Shown here: positions 42,966-53,061 of the stretch, piece after piece | Layout: every line of letters starts with the position of its first letter | Position numbering within the stretch: position 1 is the stretch's first letter | Assembly: GCA_016223205.1 (NCBI GenBank) | Contig: JACRPM010000006.1 | Location: forward strand, 145,228-209,227 | Length of the DNA stretch: 64,000 bases | DNA from: Candidatus Saganbacteria bacterium | Lineage (GTDB): Bacteria; Margulisbacteria; WOR-1; XYC2-FULL-46-14; WPAF01 | Reading direction: 5' to 3' | The notes under the pieces: generated by a model | The model's database searches: none | What the model was told of the DNA's origin: nothing | Seen by the model: only the letters and a program-made list of their open reading frames with translations | Translations under genes and position numbers: made by a program

Positions 42966-44945
42966 ATGCAAGCTTCTCTCACCACTCCGGTCCAATATCT
43001 CAAGGGGGTAGGGCCCCAGGTCGCCAAGCTCTTAAGAAAACTCGGGGTGGAAACCGTCGAGGACCTCTTATATTTTTTCCCCCGCGAGTATGAGGACCGC
43101 CGCCATCCAACTCCCTTAAACCAGCTCAAAGTTGGGGATCAGGTCGTCTTTATCAAAGGTGAGGTGCAAAACGTCAGCCACCAGCAAACCCGCAAGCGTT
43201 TTTCGATCCTCAAGGTCGTGATCGGCGATAACACCGGACAGATCCCCGTGGTTTTCTTCAACCAACCGTATCTAACCAATTATTTTAAACCGGGGATGAA
43301 GCTTTTTGTGTCGGGTAAGCTGGAAGTCAATCTCTACGACGGGGGGATGGAGCTTTCGGCCCGGGATTACGAGATCGATACCGGCGAGACCCCCGGCATC
43401 GTTCCCATCTACCCTTTGACCGAAGGGCTTTACCCGAAAACCTTGAGGAATCTTATAAAGCGGACGCTCCAGGAGTATCTCGGACAGGAAAGCGCGATCG
43501 CGACCCTCCATTTTCCCGACGACCCGAAAAAGTTGGCGGCGGCCCGGTATAAGATCGTGTTCGAGGAATTCTTTATCTTTCAACTGGGACTGGGGTTGCG
43601 GCGGCAAAAAGTCCAGGAAGAAAAAGGACCGGTTTTGAGCATCCCGGATAATTCATTGAACGCTTTTATCGCCAACTTACCTTTCAAACTCACCACTGCG
43701 CAACAGAGAGTGCTTAATGAGATAAAAACCGACCTGGCCGGTGGGCGGCCCATGAACCGCCTCCTGCAGGGGGACGTGGGGAGCGGCAAGACCGTCATCG
43801 CGGCGCTCTCGGCCCTGATCGCTGTTCAAAACGGCTATCAAGCGGTCATCATGGCGCCGACCGAGATCTTGGCGGAACAACATTATGATAAATTGCAAAA
43901 GCTCCTCCCGGAATTAAAGATCGAGCTGGTAACCGGGACCACGCAGAAAAAACGCAAGGCCTCTGAATTCACCGAACCCGATCTGCTGATCGGCACGCAT
44001 GCCCTGCTGGAAGAGAAGGTCAAATTCAGGAAGCTGGGCCTGGCGATCATCGACGAACAGCACCGCTTTGGTGTTCTGCAGAGGGAAAAATTACAACAAA
44101 AGGGGGTCTTTCCGCACTGCTTGTTCTTGACCGCCACCCCCATACCCCGCTCCCTGGCCTTGATGCTGTATGGCGACCTTGATCGCTCGGTCATCGATGA
44201 ATTGCCGCCCGGCCGCACTCCCATCAAGACCTACCTGGTGCCCGAGGCCAAAAGGACCGGCGCATATGAATTTATAAGGAAACAAGTGGAGGAGGGGAGA
44301 CAGATCTTTGTGGTTTGCCCGCTGGTCGAAGAATCCGAGAAACTCGACCTTAAGGCGGCGCAGGAAGAAGCCGAAAAACTCCAAAAGGAGATCTTCCCGG
44401 AACTAAAAGTGGCCTTGATACATGGACGTCTGAAAGCCGAGGATAAGAACCGCATCATGCGTGATTTTAAGGAGGAAAAAGTGGAGATCCTGGTCTCTAC
44501 CACAGTGATCGAGGTGGGGATCGATATTCCCAACGCCTCGGTAATGGTGGTGGAGCATGCCGAGCGTTTTGGCTTGTCCCAACTGCATCAACTGCGGGGC
44601 AGGATCGGCCGGGGCGCGTCGGAAAGCTTTTGCTTTTTGATGGGGAACCCCAAGACGATCGAAGCCCAGGAAAGATTATCCGCCATGGTGAAGACCACCG
44701 ACGGTTTTAAGATAGCCGAGGCCGACCTGCGCCTGCGCGGGCCGGGGGACTTTTTGGGAGTGAGGCAGGCGGGTTTGCCCGCTTTCCGCCTGGCTGATAT
44801 AATGAAAGACCAAAAGATCCTCGAGGATGCCCGCAAAGCGGCCTTCGATCTTATAGCAAAGGACAGAGCAAGTGCGCATAATCTCTGGGAAAGCCAAAGG
44901 CAGAAAATTAAAGTCCCCCAAACCCGGGACGCGTCCCTTAACTGA
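42966..44945 (+). CDS. recG: ATP-dependent DNA helicase RecG
   Basis: Branch-migration helicase that reverses stalled forks. Wedge/OB domain (about 50-145; [16 protein letters not shown]), Walker [17 protein letters not shown], the DEQH box ([17 protein letters not shown]), [30 protein letters not shown], and QLRGRIGRG. About 659 residues. ATG 42966 is preferred over 42957 because the latter overlaps the promoter. Overlaps rsmD by 74 bases. Confidence 0.94.
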   Translation: MQASLTTPVQYLKGVGPQVAKLLRKLGVETVEDLLYFFPREYEDRRHPTPLNQLKVGDQVVFIKGEVQNVSHQQTRKRFSILKVVIGDNTGQIPVVFFNQPYLTNYFKPGMKLFVSGKLEVNLYDGGMELSARDYEIDTGETPGIVPIYPLTEGLYPKTLRNLIKRTLQEYLGQESAIATLHFPDDPKKLAAARYKIVFEEFFIFQLGLGLRRQKVQEEKGPVLSIPDNSLNAFIANLPFKLTTAQQRVLNEIKTDLAGGRPMNRLLQGDVGSGKTVIAALSALIAVQNGYQAVIMAPTEILAEQHYDKLQKLLPELKIELVTGTTQKKRKASEFTEPDLLIGTHALLEEKVKFRKLGLAIIDEQHRFGVLQREKLQQKGVFPHCLFLTATPIPRSLALMLYGDLDRSVIDELPPGRTPIKTYLVPEAKRTGAYEFIRKQVEEGRQIFVVCPLVEESEKLDLKAAQEEAEKLQKEIFPELKVALIHGRLKAEDKNRIMRDFKEEKVEILVSTTVIEVGIDIPNASVMVVEHAERFGLSQLHQLRGRIGRGASESFCFLMGNPKTIEAQERLSAMVKTTDGFKIAEADLRLRGPGDFLGVRQAGLPAFRLADIMKDQKILEDARKAAFDLIAKDRASAHNLWESQRQKIKVPQTRDASLN

Positions 44946-45432
44946 CCGCGCGCGCGAAGCCCTCTTTAATATCCTGGCGCCCCGCATTGCCGATTCCGAC
45001 TTTTTGGACGTTTTTGCCGGCACCGGGGCGGTGGGGATCGAGGCCTTGTCCCGCGGCGCCCGGCTGGCCATTTTTATCGAGATCGACCGGCAGAACGTGG
45101 ATATCATCCGGCAAAATCTGGAGCATACCGGGCTTTTGGATTCTGCGGAAGTTTTTCACCTTGAGGCCCTGCGGGGATTGAAAATTCTAGAAAAAAAGGG
45201 CGCGAAATTTGATATAATATTCCTGGGAGCTCCGTACGGCAGCCGCGCGCTTGGCCCGTGCCTCGAATTCATCGGGGCGGCCGGACTGCTTAAGTCCCAA
45301 GGGGTGATGATCGCGGAGCACCGCTTTAAATCCGAATTGGGCGGCTCGTACGGCGCGCTTAGCAAAGTAAGGGAAGAGCGCTACGGCGACACCCAATTGG
45401 CATTTTATGAAGACAGCCATCTATCCAGGTAG
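44872..45432 (+). CDS. rsmD: 16S rRNA m2G966 methyltransferase RsmD-like, with altered catalytic motif
   Basis: A 186-residue SAM methyltransferase: [13 protein letters not shown] start, [15 protein letters not shown] loop LDVFAGTGAVGIEALSRGA, acidic strand 2 (FIEIDRQNV). The catalytic motif IV, normally (N/D)PPY, reads GAPY (119-122, FLGAPYGS), so the first acidic residue and a Pro are replaced. Activity may be reduced or changed. recG-rsmD-coaD order is conserved in many bacteria, which supports orthology. GTG start inside recG. Confidence 0.88.
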   Translation: MRIISGKAKGRKLKSPKPGTRPLTDRAREALFNILAPRIADSDFLDVFAGTGAVGIEALSRGARLAIFIEIDRQNVDIIRQNLEHTGLLDSAEVFHLEALRGLKILEKKGAKFDIIFLGAPYGSRALGPCLEFIGAAGLLKSQGVMIAEHRFKSELGGSYGALSKVREERYGDTQLAFYEDSHLSR

Positions 45433-45877
45433 TTTCGACCCGGTGACCAGCGGCCACATAGATATAATCGAAAGAGCGGTCAAGCTTTTCGACCGGGTCT
45501 ATGTGGCGGCCATCGGCAATCCCGAAAAAGAGCCGTTCTTTTCCCTGTCCGAGAGGGTGGAGATGCTCCAGCTTTCTTTGGCCAAATATAAGAAAGTTAA
45601 AGTGGAAAGTTTCGACGGCCTGCTCATCGATTACGCGCGAAAGAAAAAGGCGGCGACCATTATCCGGGGTTTGCGCGCTATCTCGGATTTTGATTACGAG
45701 TTCCAGATGGCCCTGGCCAACCGCAAGCTGGATTCTAAGATCGAGACCATCTTTCTTATGACGCGAGGCCGGTACGCCTATTTGAGCTCCAGTATGGTAA
45801 GGCAGATCGCCTCCTTTGGAGGGGATATCTCCGGCATGGTGCCCAAGGTTATTGAGAGGAGATTGTCCCGAGAATAA
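45407..45877 (+). CDS. coaD: Phosphopantetheine adenylyltransferase (CoaD)
   Basis: Penultimate enzyme of coenzyme A synthesis. AIYPGSFDPVTSGHIDIIERA carries the HxGH-class motif (here TSGHID), followed by RGLRAISDFDYEFQMALANR and the ISSS-like YLSSSMVRQIA. 156 residues, usual length. The TAA stop is formed by the loop of a REP-like palindrome (copy R4). Confidence 0.96.
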   Translation: MKTAIYPGSFDPVTSGHIDIIERAVKLFDRVYVAAIGNPEKEPFFSLSERVEMLQLSLAKYKKVKVESFDGLLIDYARKKKAATIIRGLRAISDFDYEFQMALANRKLDSKIETIFLMTRGRYAYLSSSMVRQIASFGGDISGMVPKVIERRLSRE

Positions 45878-45916
45878 ATTCTCGGTTAGATTTAACCGCG
45901 ACTTCAGTCGCAGGTT
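45868..45916. repeat. Paired palindromes (copy R4) at the coaD stop
   Basis: Unit 1 is CCGAGAA-TAAA-TTCTCGG; the loop provides the coaD TAA. Unit 2 at 45894-45916 is AACC-GCGAC-TTCA-GTCGC-AGGTT. Divergent compared with other copies but the stems are perfect. Confidence 0.78.
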
Positions 45917-45931
45917 TGGAGGATTATAAAA

Positions 45932-46366
45932 ATGGAAATTTTAGGACTGCTGGATACCCTGGAATCGCTGATCCTGGACGGATTCAAGATACCCCTGACC
46001 AAAAAGACCCTGGTCAACGAAGAGCAAATACTTTCGATCATCGACAAGCTCCGCCTGGTAGCCCAGGGAGGGGAAGATTTCGCCAAGTCGGCTATCGGCA
46101 AGGAGAAGCTCTTGAGCAATCGTCCGGCGGAAAACCCGGCCGCCGCTCCGGCCCAGGAAGATCAATCCGAAAAGGGGGAATCTACGGTAGTATTGGAACA
46201 GGCCTACCAGATCGCCAAAGAGGTGCGAGGCGGGGCCGACAAATACGCGGATGAAGTGCTCTCCAACCTGGAGCTTACTACCACGCGGGTACTCCGCACC
46301 GTACAGGCCGGACGCGAGCGTCTGCAGAAGACCGTACAAGGCACAGAGAATGTCTCGACCCGATAA
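45932..46366 (+). CDS. Conserved helical protein of the coaD neighbourhood (ATP-synthase subunit H/'ATPase'-like)
   Basis: A 144-residue protein of unknown function. The start [39 protein letters not shown] matches a small family often found next to coaD in Firmicutes-like genomes, where it is loosely annotated as an ATPase or V-type subunit H-like protein. A Pro/Ala linker (66-82) precedes a charged helix (ERLQKTV end). It overlaps rph by 17 bases. DivIVA-like scaffold function is possible but speculative. Confidence 0.65.
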   Translation: MEILGLLDTLESLILDGFKIPLTKKTLVNEEQILSIIDKLRLVAQGGEDFAKSAIGKEKLLSNRPAENPAAAPAQEDQSEKGESTVVLEQAYQIAKEVRGGADKYADEVLSNLELTTTRVLRTVQAGRERLQKTVQGTENVSTR

Positions 46367-47060
46367 ACGCAAACCTTTCGATATCCGCCCCGTCAAGCTC
46401 ACCCGCAACTTCCTCAAGTTCGCCGAAGGATCGGTTTTGATCGAGATGGGGGATACCAAAGTTATCTGCGCGGCCACGGTCGAGGACTATGTTCCTCCGC
46501 ATAAAAAAGGCAGCGGCGAGGGCTGGGTGACCGCCGAATACAATATGCTCCCCCGCGCCACGCACACGCGTTCCCCGCGGGAACATAACCTGGGAAAGGT
46601 TAAGGGACGCACTCACGAGATCCAGCGCCTGCTGGGCCGGTCGTTAAGATCGATCATCGATCTTTCGGCCTTAGGCGAGCGCACCGTGATCCTCGATGCC
46701 GATGTCATCCAGGCCGACGGCGGCACGCGCACCGCGGCCATCACCGGATCCTATGTCGCGCTCTATGAGGCCCTGCGGCAATTAAAGCTCCAACGGATGC
46801 CGCTTAAAGAATTCATTGCCGCGGTCTCGGTGGGGATAGTTAAGGGTGAAATGCTGTTAGATCTCAATTACGAGGAAGATTCGCAAGCCGATGTGGACAT
46901 GAACGTGGTGATGACGGAAAGCGGCAAGCTGATCGAGGTGCAAGGGACGGCGGAAGCCGAACCCTTTTCCCGCGACCAGCTCAACCAGCTGCTGGACCGG
47001 GCAGGAGAGGGGATAGCAAAACTTATCAAAGCCCAAAAGGAGGCCCTGGGGATCAAATGA
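46350..47060 (+). CDS. rph: Ribonuclease PH
   Basis: Phosphorolytic 3'-5' exoribonuclease that trims tRNA precursors. [87 protein letters not shown] and [19 protein letters not shown] are all present. The ATG at 46350 starts the family's conserved N-terminus. 236 residues. Confidence 0.96.
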   Translation: MSRPDKRKPFDIRPVKLTRNFLKFAEGSVLIEMGDTKVICAATVEDYVPPHKKGSGEGWVTAEYNMLPRATHTRSPREHNLGKVKGRTHEIQRLLGRSLRSIIDLSALGERTVILDADVIQADGGTRTAAITGSYVALYEALRQLKLQRMPLKEFIAAVSVGIVKGEMLLDLNYEEDSQADVDMNVVMTESGKLIEVQGTAEAEPFSRDQLNQLLDRAGEGIAKLIKAQKEALGIK

Positions 47061-47776
47061 AAGGCATCATCCTGGCCGGCGGCACCGGCTCGCGCCTGTA
47101 TCCCTTGACCAAGGTGACGAATAAGCACCTGCTGCCGGTAGGCCGCAAACCTATGATCTTTTACCCCATCAATAAGCTTACCGACTGCGGGATCGAGGAG
47201 ATCTTGATCGTCACCGGGCTGGACCACATGGGCGATATCGTGAACCTACTGGGCTCGGGCAAAGAGTTTAAATGCCGTTTCACTTATAAAGTGCAGGACG
47301 AGGCCGGCGGCATCGCCCAGGCCTTGGCCCTGGCGGAAGATTTTGCCCGGGACGACCAGGTGGTGGTGATCCTGGGGGATAATATTTTCCAGGACGACTT
47401 TAAGCCCTTCGCCAAAAAGTTCACTAAACAGAAAAAGGGCGCGCGCCTTTTGCTTAAAGAAGTGGATGACCCGGAAAGGTTCGGGGTGGTGGAGTTTGAG
47501 GACGGGCGCATCGTCGGGATCGAGGAGAAGCCCAAAAAGCCCAAAAGCAAGTTCGCCGTCACCGGGGCGTATTTTTACGATCCCCAAGTTTTCACTCTCA
47601 TAAAAAAATTAAAACCCTCGCACCGGGGAGAGCTCGAGATCTCCGACGTGAATAACGCTTATCTTAGATCCGGCGCGCTCGAATACGACACCTTGAGCGG
47701 CTGGTGGTCGGACGCCGGCACCTTTGAGTCGCTGGAGCGCGCTTCGCTCTTTGTGGAAGGGAAGATCGAGCTGTGA
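47057..47776 (+). CDS. rmlA: Glucose-1-phosphate thymidylyltransferase-like nucleotidyltransferase
   Basis: A 239-residue sugar nucleotidyltransferase: [28 protein letters not shown] is the signature, followed by [14 protein letters not shown] and [13 protein letters not shown]. It is the short form lacking the C-terminal allosteric helix bundle of E. coli RmlA. With the dehydratase downstream it makes dTDP-4-keto-6-deoxyglucose, a precursor of rhamnose or other deoxysugars for the envelope glycans coded at 10-18 kb. No rmlC or rmlD is present here. Confidence 0.9.
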   Translation: MKGIILAGGTGSRLYPLTKVTNKHLLPVGRKPMIFYPINKLTDCGIEEILIVTGLDHMGDIVNLLGSGKEFKCRFTYKVQDEAGGIAQALALAEDFARDDQVVVILGDNIFQDDFKPFAKKFTKQKKGARLLLKEVDDPERFGVVEFEDGRIVGIEEKPKKPKSKFAVTGAYFYDPQVFTLIKKLKPSHRGELEISDVNNAYLRSGALEYDTLSGWWSDAGTFESLERASLFVEGKIEL

Positions 47777-48738
47777 AGCTTATGGTCACCGGCGGGGCCG
47801 GTTTTATCGGCAGTAATTTTATCCGCTATGTGCTTGATCGTCACCCGGATTATCACGTCGTAAATTACGACAAGCTGACTTACGCCGGCAATCTGGACAA
47901 CCTCAAGGACATAGAGAAAGATCCCCGCTATCGGTTTATTAAGGGAGATATTTGCGATGCAAATGGGGTTGAGGTGGCGGTGGGGTCGGGCGTGGATGCC
48001 ATTATAAATTTCGCAGCCGAATCGCACGTGGACCGCTCTATTCTTTCGGCCGGCTCATTTGTCCAGACCGATGTTTACGGCACCTATGTACTGCTCGAGG
48101 CGGTAAAAAAGCATGGGATCAAGCGATATATCCAGATCTCGACCGATGAGGTATACGGTTCTATAAACACCGGCTCTTTTACCGAAAGCTCGAACCTAAA
48201 TCCCAACAGTCCTTACGCGGCGAGCAAGGCGGGCGGGGACCTTTTGGTCAGGGCTTATCATAAGACGCACAAATTACCGGTGATCATCACCCGCTCCTCC
48301 AACAATTTCGGCCCTTATCAGTATCCCGAAAAGCTCATTTCTCTTTTTACCACCAACGCTCTAAAGGGGAAAAAGCTCCCGCTTTATGGAAAAGGGGAGA
48401 ACGTGCGGGATTGGCTGTATGTCCTGGATAATTGCGAAGCGATCGATCTCGTGCTCCAAAAGGGGAAAGTGGGGGAGATCTATAACATCGGCGGGGGGAG
48501 CGAGCGGAAAAATATTGAGGTCGCCCGGTTTATCCTGAAAGAATTAAAACTGCCGGAAATCACGATCGAGTATGTCACCGACCGCCTGGGGCATGACTGG
48601 CGTTATTCGCTCGATTGCGGTAAGATAAAAAGAGAGCTGGGCTGGCAAGCCAAGGCCGATTTCGAAAAAGCCCTGGCCCAAACCGTCAAATGGTACAAAG
48701 ATAACGAGGAGTGGTGGAAAAAATGCATTTCGACCTAG
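47773..48738 (+). CDS. rmlB: dTDP-glucose 4,6-dehydratase
   Basis: Extended SDR enzyme of 321 residues. [16 protein letters not shown] for [23 protein letters not shown], catalytic Tyr-x3-Lys in [11 protein letters not shown], and [16 protein letters not shown] are diagnostic. GTG 47773 overlaps rmlA as GTGA; ATG 47782 is an alternative. Its last 16 bases overlap glyA. Confidence 0.95.
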   Translation: MKLMVTGGAGFIGSNFIRYVLDRHPDYHVVNYDKLTYAGNLDNLKDIEKDPRYRFIKGDICDANGVEVAVGSGVDAIINFAAESHVDRSILSAGSFVQTDVYGTYVLLEAVKKHGIKRYIQISTDEVYGSINTGSFTESSNLNPNSPYAASKAGGDLLVRAYHKTHKLPVIITRSSNNFGPYQYPEKLISLFTTNALKGKKLPLYGKGENVRDWLYVLDNCEAIDLVLQKGKVGEIYNIGGGSERKNIEVARFILKELKLPEITIEYVTDRLGHDWRYSLDCGKIKRELGWQAKADFEKALAQTVKWYKDNEEWWKKCIST

Positions 48739-49970
48739 AGCACGTTAGAAAGACCGATCCGGAGATCGCCAAAGCGCTCGATCTCGAATTCGAACGCCAG
48801 CAAACCCACCTGGAGTTGATCGCCTCGGAGAATTTTACTTCCCGCGCGGTGATGGAAGCCATGGGCTCGGTGGCCACCAACAAATACGCCGAGGGCTACC
48901 CCGGCAAACGCTACTATGGCGGCTGCCAGTTCGTGGATATGCTGGAAGAGCTGGCCCGCGAGCGGGCCAAGAAGCTTTTTTCCGCCGACCACGCCAACGT
49001 CCAGCCCCATTCGGGTTCCCAGGCCAACATGGCGGTATACCTGGGTTGTCTTAATTTCGGCGATACGGTGCTGGGGCTTAATCTCTCCCACGGCGGGCAT
49101 TTGACCCACGGCTCGCCGGTAAATATCTCGGGATTGTATTTTAAGTTCATCCCCTACGGGGTGAGCCGCGAGACCGAGACCATCGATTACAACGAACTGC
49201 GCAACCTGGCTAAGGAGCATAAGCCCAAGATGATCGTCACCGGCGCCACGGCCTATCCCCGGATCATCGATTTTCGAAGATTCCGGGAAATAGCCGATGA
49301 AGTGGGGGCGATACTCATGGTGGATATCGCGCATATCGCCGGGCTGATCGTGGCGGGATTGCACCCTACCTCTATCGGCGCGGCCCAGGTCACCACTTCC
49401 ACCACGCATAAGACCCTGCGCGGGCCGCGCGGCGGGCTCATCCTCTGCGATGCCGATTACGCGACCAAGATCGACAAGGCCATTTTCCCCGGCAGCCAGG
49501 GCGGCCCGTTGATGCACACCATCGCCGCCAAGGCCGTGGCTTTTGCCGAGGCCGCCCGACCCGAATTTAAAAAATACCAGGAGCAAATAGTTAAGAACGC
49601 CAAAGCGCTGGCGGCCGGCCTGATCGAAGAAAAGTTCCGCCTGGTCTCCGGCGGCACCGACAACCACCTGATGCTGGTGGACCTGCGCGGCCACAAGATC
49701 ACCGGCAAAGAAGCGGAGCAGGTTTTGGGGGAGGTGGGGCTTACCATCAACAAGAACACCATCCCCTTCGATCCGGAAAAACCCTTTGTGACCTCGGGCA
49801 TCCGAATAGGCACCCCGGCGGTCACCACCCGCGGGATGGGCGAGGGTGAAATGCGGACCATCGCTTCTTTTATCGCCCGCACCATCGAGAACCGCGGCTC
49901 ACTGGACAAGAAGAAGGAGATCCGGCAGGAAGTGATCAAGCTCTGTGAAAGGTTCCCGCTCTACAAATGA
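48723..49970 (+). CDS. glyA: Serine hydroxymethyltransferase
   Basis: PLP enzyme interconverting serine and glycine and feeding the folate one-carbon pool. [50 protein letters not shown], and the PLP lysine in [15 protein letters not shown]. 415 residues. ATG 48723 is used; GTG 48711 would lie within rmlB. Followed by a palindromic element three bases past the stop. Confidence 0.97.
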   Translation: MHFDLEHVRKTDPEIAKALDLEFERQQTHLELIASENFTSRAVMEAMGSVATNKYAEGYPGKRYYGGCQFVDMLEELARERAKKLFSADHANVQPHSGSQANMAVYLGCLNFGDTVLGLNLSHGGHLTHGSPVNISGLYFKFIPYGVSRETETIDYNELRNLAKEHKPKMIVTGATAYPRIIDFRRFREIADEVGAILMVDIAHIAGLIVAGLHPTSIGAAQVTTSTTHKTLRGPRGGLILCDADYATKIDKAIFPGSQGGPLMHTIAAKAVAFAEAARPEFKKYQEQIVKNAKALAAGLIEEKFRLVSGGTDNHLMLVDLRGHKITGKEAEQVLGEVGLTINKNTIPFDPEKPFVTSGIRIGTPAVTTRGMGEGEMRTIASFIARTIENRGSLDKKKEIRQEVIKLCERFPLYK

Positions 49971-49973
49971 TCT

Positions 49974-50109
49974 CCTCACCCCTTCGCTTCGCTCTTCCCC
50001 TCTCCATCTCCGATGGAGAGGGGGTATTACTATTAAAACACAGGGCTACAATATGTAGAACCCCTCTCCACGAAGTGGAGAGGGGAAAGCCCGAAGGGCA
50101 GGGGTGAGG
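49974..50109. repeat. Full copy of the CCTCACCC/GGGTGAGG element
   Basis: CCTCACCCCTTCGCTTCGC left part, CCCCTCTCCATC-TCC-GATGGAGAGGGG, CCCCTCTCCAC-GAA-GTGGAGAGGGG, AAGCCCGAAGGGC and GGGGTGAGG. The GTG within the last bases (50104-50106) is in frame with ftsE. Confidence 0.88.
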
Positions 50110-50793
50110 ATGATCGAGATCAAGAACGTTTCAAAAAGCTATCCCAACGGCGTTGAAGCGCTCTTCGACGTCAATATCCATATCGGGAAAGAGGAGTTCG
50201 TCTTCATCGTGGGTCCTTCGGGCGCCGGCAAGACCACTCTAATGAAAATGCTGTACCGGGAGGAGCTGCCCAACTCCGGCACGGTGATCGTGGACCGCAT
50301 CAACGTGACCGAGCTTTTGCCCGAACAGGTGCCGTATTTGCGGCGTGCCATCGGGGTGGTTTTCCAGGATTATAAGCTGCTGCCGCGCCGCACGGTCTAC
50401 GAGAACGTGGCCTTTGCCCTGCAGGTGACGGGAGCGGCGCGTTCGCAGATCCGCCGCCACACCATGCAGGCCCTGGAGCTGGTCAACATGCTCAAACGCG
50501 CCTCCTCATTCCCGGAAGAGCTATCCGGCGGGGAAAAACAGCGGGTTTGCATTGCGCGGGCCATCGTGAACAATCCCACCTTGCTGCTGGCGGACGAGCC
50601 CACCGGCAATCTCGATCCCACCACCTCCTGGGAGATCATGGAACTTTTGGATAAGATCAACCGCCGCAACACCACGGTTTTGGTCTCCACTCATAACAAG
50701 TCGATTGTGGACAGCATGAAGCGCCGGGTGGTCCAGCTCGAGGGCGGGCGCATCATGCGCGACCAGCAGCTGGGGAGCTATAACCAGGTATGA
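50110..50793 (+). CDS. ftsE: Cell division ATP-binding protein FtsE
   Basis: ABC ATPase partner of FtsX. MIEIKNVSKSYPNGVEALFDV, Walker A VGPSGAGKTTLM, Q-loop FQDYKLLP, signature ELSGGEKQRVCIARA, Walker B LLLADEPTGNLD, and His in STHNKS. 227-229 residues. ATG 50110 gives the usual start; GTG 50104, belonging to the repeat, could add two residues. The FtsEX complex links the divisome to cell-wall hydrolases. Confidence 0.96.
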   Translation: MIEIKNVSKSYPNGVEALFDVNIHIGKEEFVFIVGPSGAGKTTLMKMLYREELPNSGTVIVDRINVTELLPEQVPYLRRAIGVVFQDYKLLPRRTVYENVAFALQVTGAARSQIRRHTMQALELVNMLKRASSFPEELSGGEKQRVCIARAIVNNPTLLLADEPTGNLDPTTSWEIMELLDKINRRNTTVLVSTHNKSIVDSMKRRVVQLEGGRIMRDQQLGSYNQV

Positions 50794-51680
50794 AATTATT
50801 CGGGGATATAGAGTTCTTTGTGGTAGAGGCCTTTAGGGGGGTCCGGCGGTCCGGGGTCATGAGCCTGGTCGCCATCGGCATCGTTACCGTCTCGCTTTTT
50901 ATCTTCGGCCTATTCTTGTTGTTCATGGTCAATTTGGGGAATATGGTCGCCGAAATGGGCACGCGCCTCGATATTGTGGCCTATGTGGAAAAAGCCGTAA
51001 CCCCGGACGAGGCCGCGGCAATAACCGAAAAGCTTTCCCATATCACGGGTGTGGAAAAAGTACGCTATGTTTCGCGGGAAGAGGCCTGGAGAAGTTTCCG
51101 GGATGATTTTACCCAGAAGCTTGACCTGGCCACTATCGTCGGGGAAAATCCTCTGCCCGATTCTTTTGCCATCAAAGTTCGGACCCCGGACATATTACCT
51201 AAGGTGGCCGAAGCCGTCGCCCAATACCCCGAAGTCGATGAGGTGCGCTACAGCGGGAAATTGATAAAGCAGATCCAAACCCTGATCGACGCCCTGCGTT
51301 TGGGGGGGATGGTGCTGGTGGTCTTGCTTTTCTTTGCCACTTTGCTGATCGTGGTCAACACCATCCGCCTGACGGTTTTGGCGCGCGAGACGGATATATA
51401 TATAATGAAGCTGGTGGGCGCCACACGGTCCTTTATCCGCTGGCCCTTTGTGATCGAGGGGGTTTTGATCGGGGTGCTGGGGGGGCTTTTCGGCATCTTG
51501 ATCCTCAAACCCTCCTATGACGCAGTGACCAACCGACTGCAGGTGGGCTTGCCGTTCTTGCCTTTGATGACCGATAAATTCACTTTAAACGTGATCTATC
51601 TGGTGGTGGGGATCTCGGGCATGCTTTTGGGCATGCTGGGCGGCTACATTTCGGTCTCCCGCCTCCTAAAGGAGAAATAA
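50790..51680 (+). CDS. ftsX: Cell division protein FtsX
   Basis: A 296-residue four-helix membrane protein with a periplasmic loop: first helix LVAIGIVTVSLFIFGLFLLF, extracytoplasmic region (about 50-170; TRLDIVAYVEKAVTPDEAA), and helices containing LVVLLFFATLLIVVNTIRLTVLARE, IYIMKLVGATRSFIRWPFVIEGVLIGVLG. ATGA overlap with ftsE. Confidence 0.95.
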   Translation: MKLFGDIEFFVVEAFRGVRRSGVMSLVAIGIVTVSLFIFGLFLLFMVNLGNMVAEMGTRLDIVAYVEKAVTPDEAAAITEKLSHITGVEKVRYVSREEAWRSFRDDFTQKLDLATIVGENPLPDSFAIKVRTPDILPKVAEAVAQYPEVDEVRYSGKLIKQIQTLIDALRLGGMVLVVLLFFATLLIVVNTIRLTVLARETDIYIMKLVGATRSFIRWPFVIEGVLIGVLGGLFGILILKPSYDAVTNRLQVGLPFLPLMTDKFTLNVIYLVVGISGMLLGMLGGYISVSRLLKEK

Positions 51681-51681
51681 T

Positions 51682-53061
51682 ATGTTGACCTGGCTTCGCA
51701 AGAATATGAAAGGCATCATGCTGACGGTAGCCATTTTATTTATCGCTTCCATGTTCTATGGTTTGGGTTATTCCGGCATCAAGCAGATGGGTGGAGGGGA
51801 GGGGAAGAAGGGATTTGTCAAGGTGAACGGAAGAGAGGTGGATGTCCACCGCTTCAACCAGATCTTCCAGCGCTTGCGGGATAATTTCCCGCAGACCCTC
51901 AAGCCCTCGGAAGCTCTATTCATCCAGAACCTGGCGCTCTCCCAGACCATCGATTTTGCGGTCATGTTGGAAGAAGCCCGCCAAAAGGAGCGCGTCTCCG
52001 GCTCCGAGCTTAACGGGGTGCTGGAGCAGATCGCCAAAAGCCAAAAATTCTCCTCGGTCAATGCCTTAAAGGATGCTTTGAACAAGCAGGGCGGCAACTG
52101 GGACGAGTTCAAGAACCTGGTCCGGGACGACCTGCTGGTTCAGAAGATGATGCAGAAGATCAAAAGCTCGGCAACGGTTTCGACCAATGATATGCGCGAA
52201 GTGCGAGCGCGTCATATTTTAATTCGGCCGCAGCCCGGCAAAGAGCAGGCCGCGGAAAAGCAGATCAACGACATATTGTCCCGCGTGCGTAAGGGCGAGG
52301 ATTTTGCCGCGCTGGCCGGCAAGTATTCCGAAGATCCGGGCTCAAAGACCAAAGGCGGGGACCTGGGATTTTTCGGCACAGGGATCATGTATAAGCCCTT
52401 CGAGGACCTGGCATTTGGGACCAAAGTAGGGGAGATCGGGGGTCCGGTCAAGACCGAAGCGGGCTGGCACATCATCAAGGTGGATGATTCCCGCATCAAG
52501 AAATTCGAAGGCGGAAAAGACCCGCAAAAGACCATCCTGGCCGAAAAACAAGAGAGAGCTTTCCGTGAATGGTTCTACGGGTTAAAGCAAAAGGCCAAAG
52601 TCGAGATCGAAGACCCGGCGCTTAAGGCGCTGGACCTGCGTTTTAAGGGAAACCTGGGATCGGCGGTGGTCGAATATCAAAAGGCCATCCGCCAGGATCC
52701 CCGCAACGGCTACCTGCATCTTTTCCTGGGCGATCTTTATGAGCAAAGCAACAAAGTTCCGGAAGCGGTCTTTGAATACAAGGAAGCCATCAAGGTCTCT
52801 CCGGCCGATCCTTCGCTTTACTTGATACTGGGCCAGGCCTACCTTAAGATGGATCAGGACCAGTTGGCCCTCGATTCGTTCAAGAAGGCCTCGGCTGTAG
52901 CGGGGGACAATAAGGAAATGCACGAGGGATTGCTGAAAACTTTTAAGGACCTGAAGATCTACACCCTGGTGAGGGAAGAGAATGAGGCCTTGTCCCGCAT
53001 TGCCCGCAAAGAAACGTTCATGAAATCCCTCGGCCAGAAAGAAAAACTAAAAACCGAATAA
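51682..53061 (+). CDS. SurA/PpiD-like periplasmic chaperone with rotamase and TPR domains
   Basis: A 459-residue protein. One N-terminal membrane helix (GIMLTVAILFIASMFYGLGY), a SurA_N-like helical chaperone domain (about 45-170; VKVNGREVDVHRFNQIFQRL), one parvulin-type PPIase domain (about 172-275; VRARHILIRPQPG, FAALAGKYSEDPGSKTKGGDLGFFG, TEAGWHIIKVDD), then two or three TPR units (about 310-430). Likely helps outer-membrane or secreted proteins fold. Follows ftsX by one base. Fusion of a parvulin with C-terminal TPRs is less common than the plain PpiD layout. Confidence 0.85.
   Translation: MLTWLRKNMKGIMLTVAILFIASMFYGLGYSGIKQMGGGEGKKGFVKVNGREVDVHRFNQIFQRLRDNFPQTLKPSEALFIQNLALSQTIDFAVMLEEARQKERVSGSELNGVLEQIAKSQKFSSVNALKDALNKQGGNWDEFKNLVRDDLLVQKMMQKIKSSATVSTNDMREVRARHILIRPQPGKEQAAEKQINDILSRVRKGEDFAALAGKYSEDPGSKTKGGDLGFFGTGIMYKPFEDLAFGTKVGEIGGPVKTEAGWHIIKVDDSRIKKFEGGKDPQKTILAEKQERAFREWFYGLKQKAKVEIEDPALKALDLRFKGNLGSAVVEYQKAIRQDPRNGYLHLFLGDLYEQSNKVPEAVFEYKEAIKVSPADPSLYLILGQAYLKMDQDQLALDSFKKASAVAGDNKEMHEGLLKTFKDLKIYTLVREENEALSRIARKETFMKSLGQKEKLKTE

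Noticed and set aside
48735..49694. 319-codon open frame on the minus strand opposite glyA
   Set aside because: Mirror frame of a highly conserved gene; no motif and improbable composition (His/Gly/Gln-rich).
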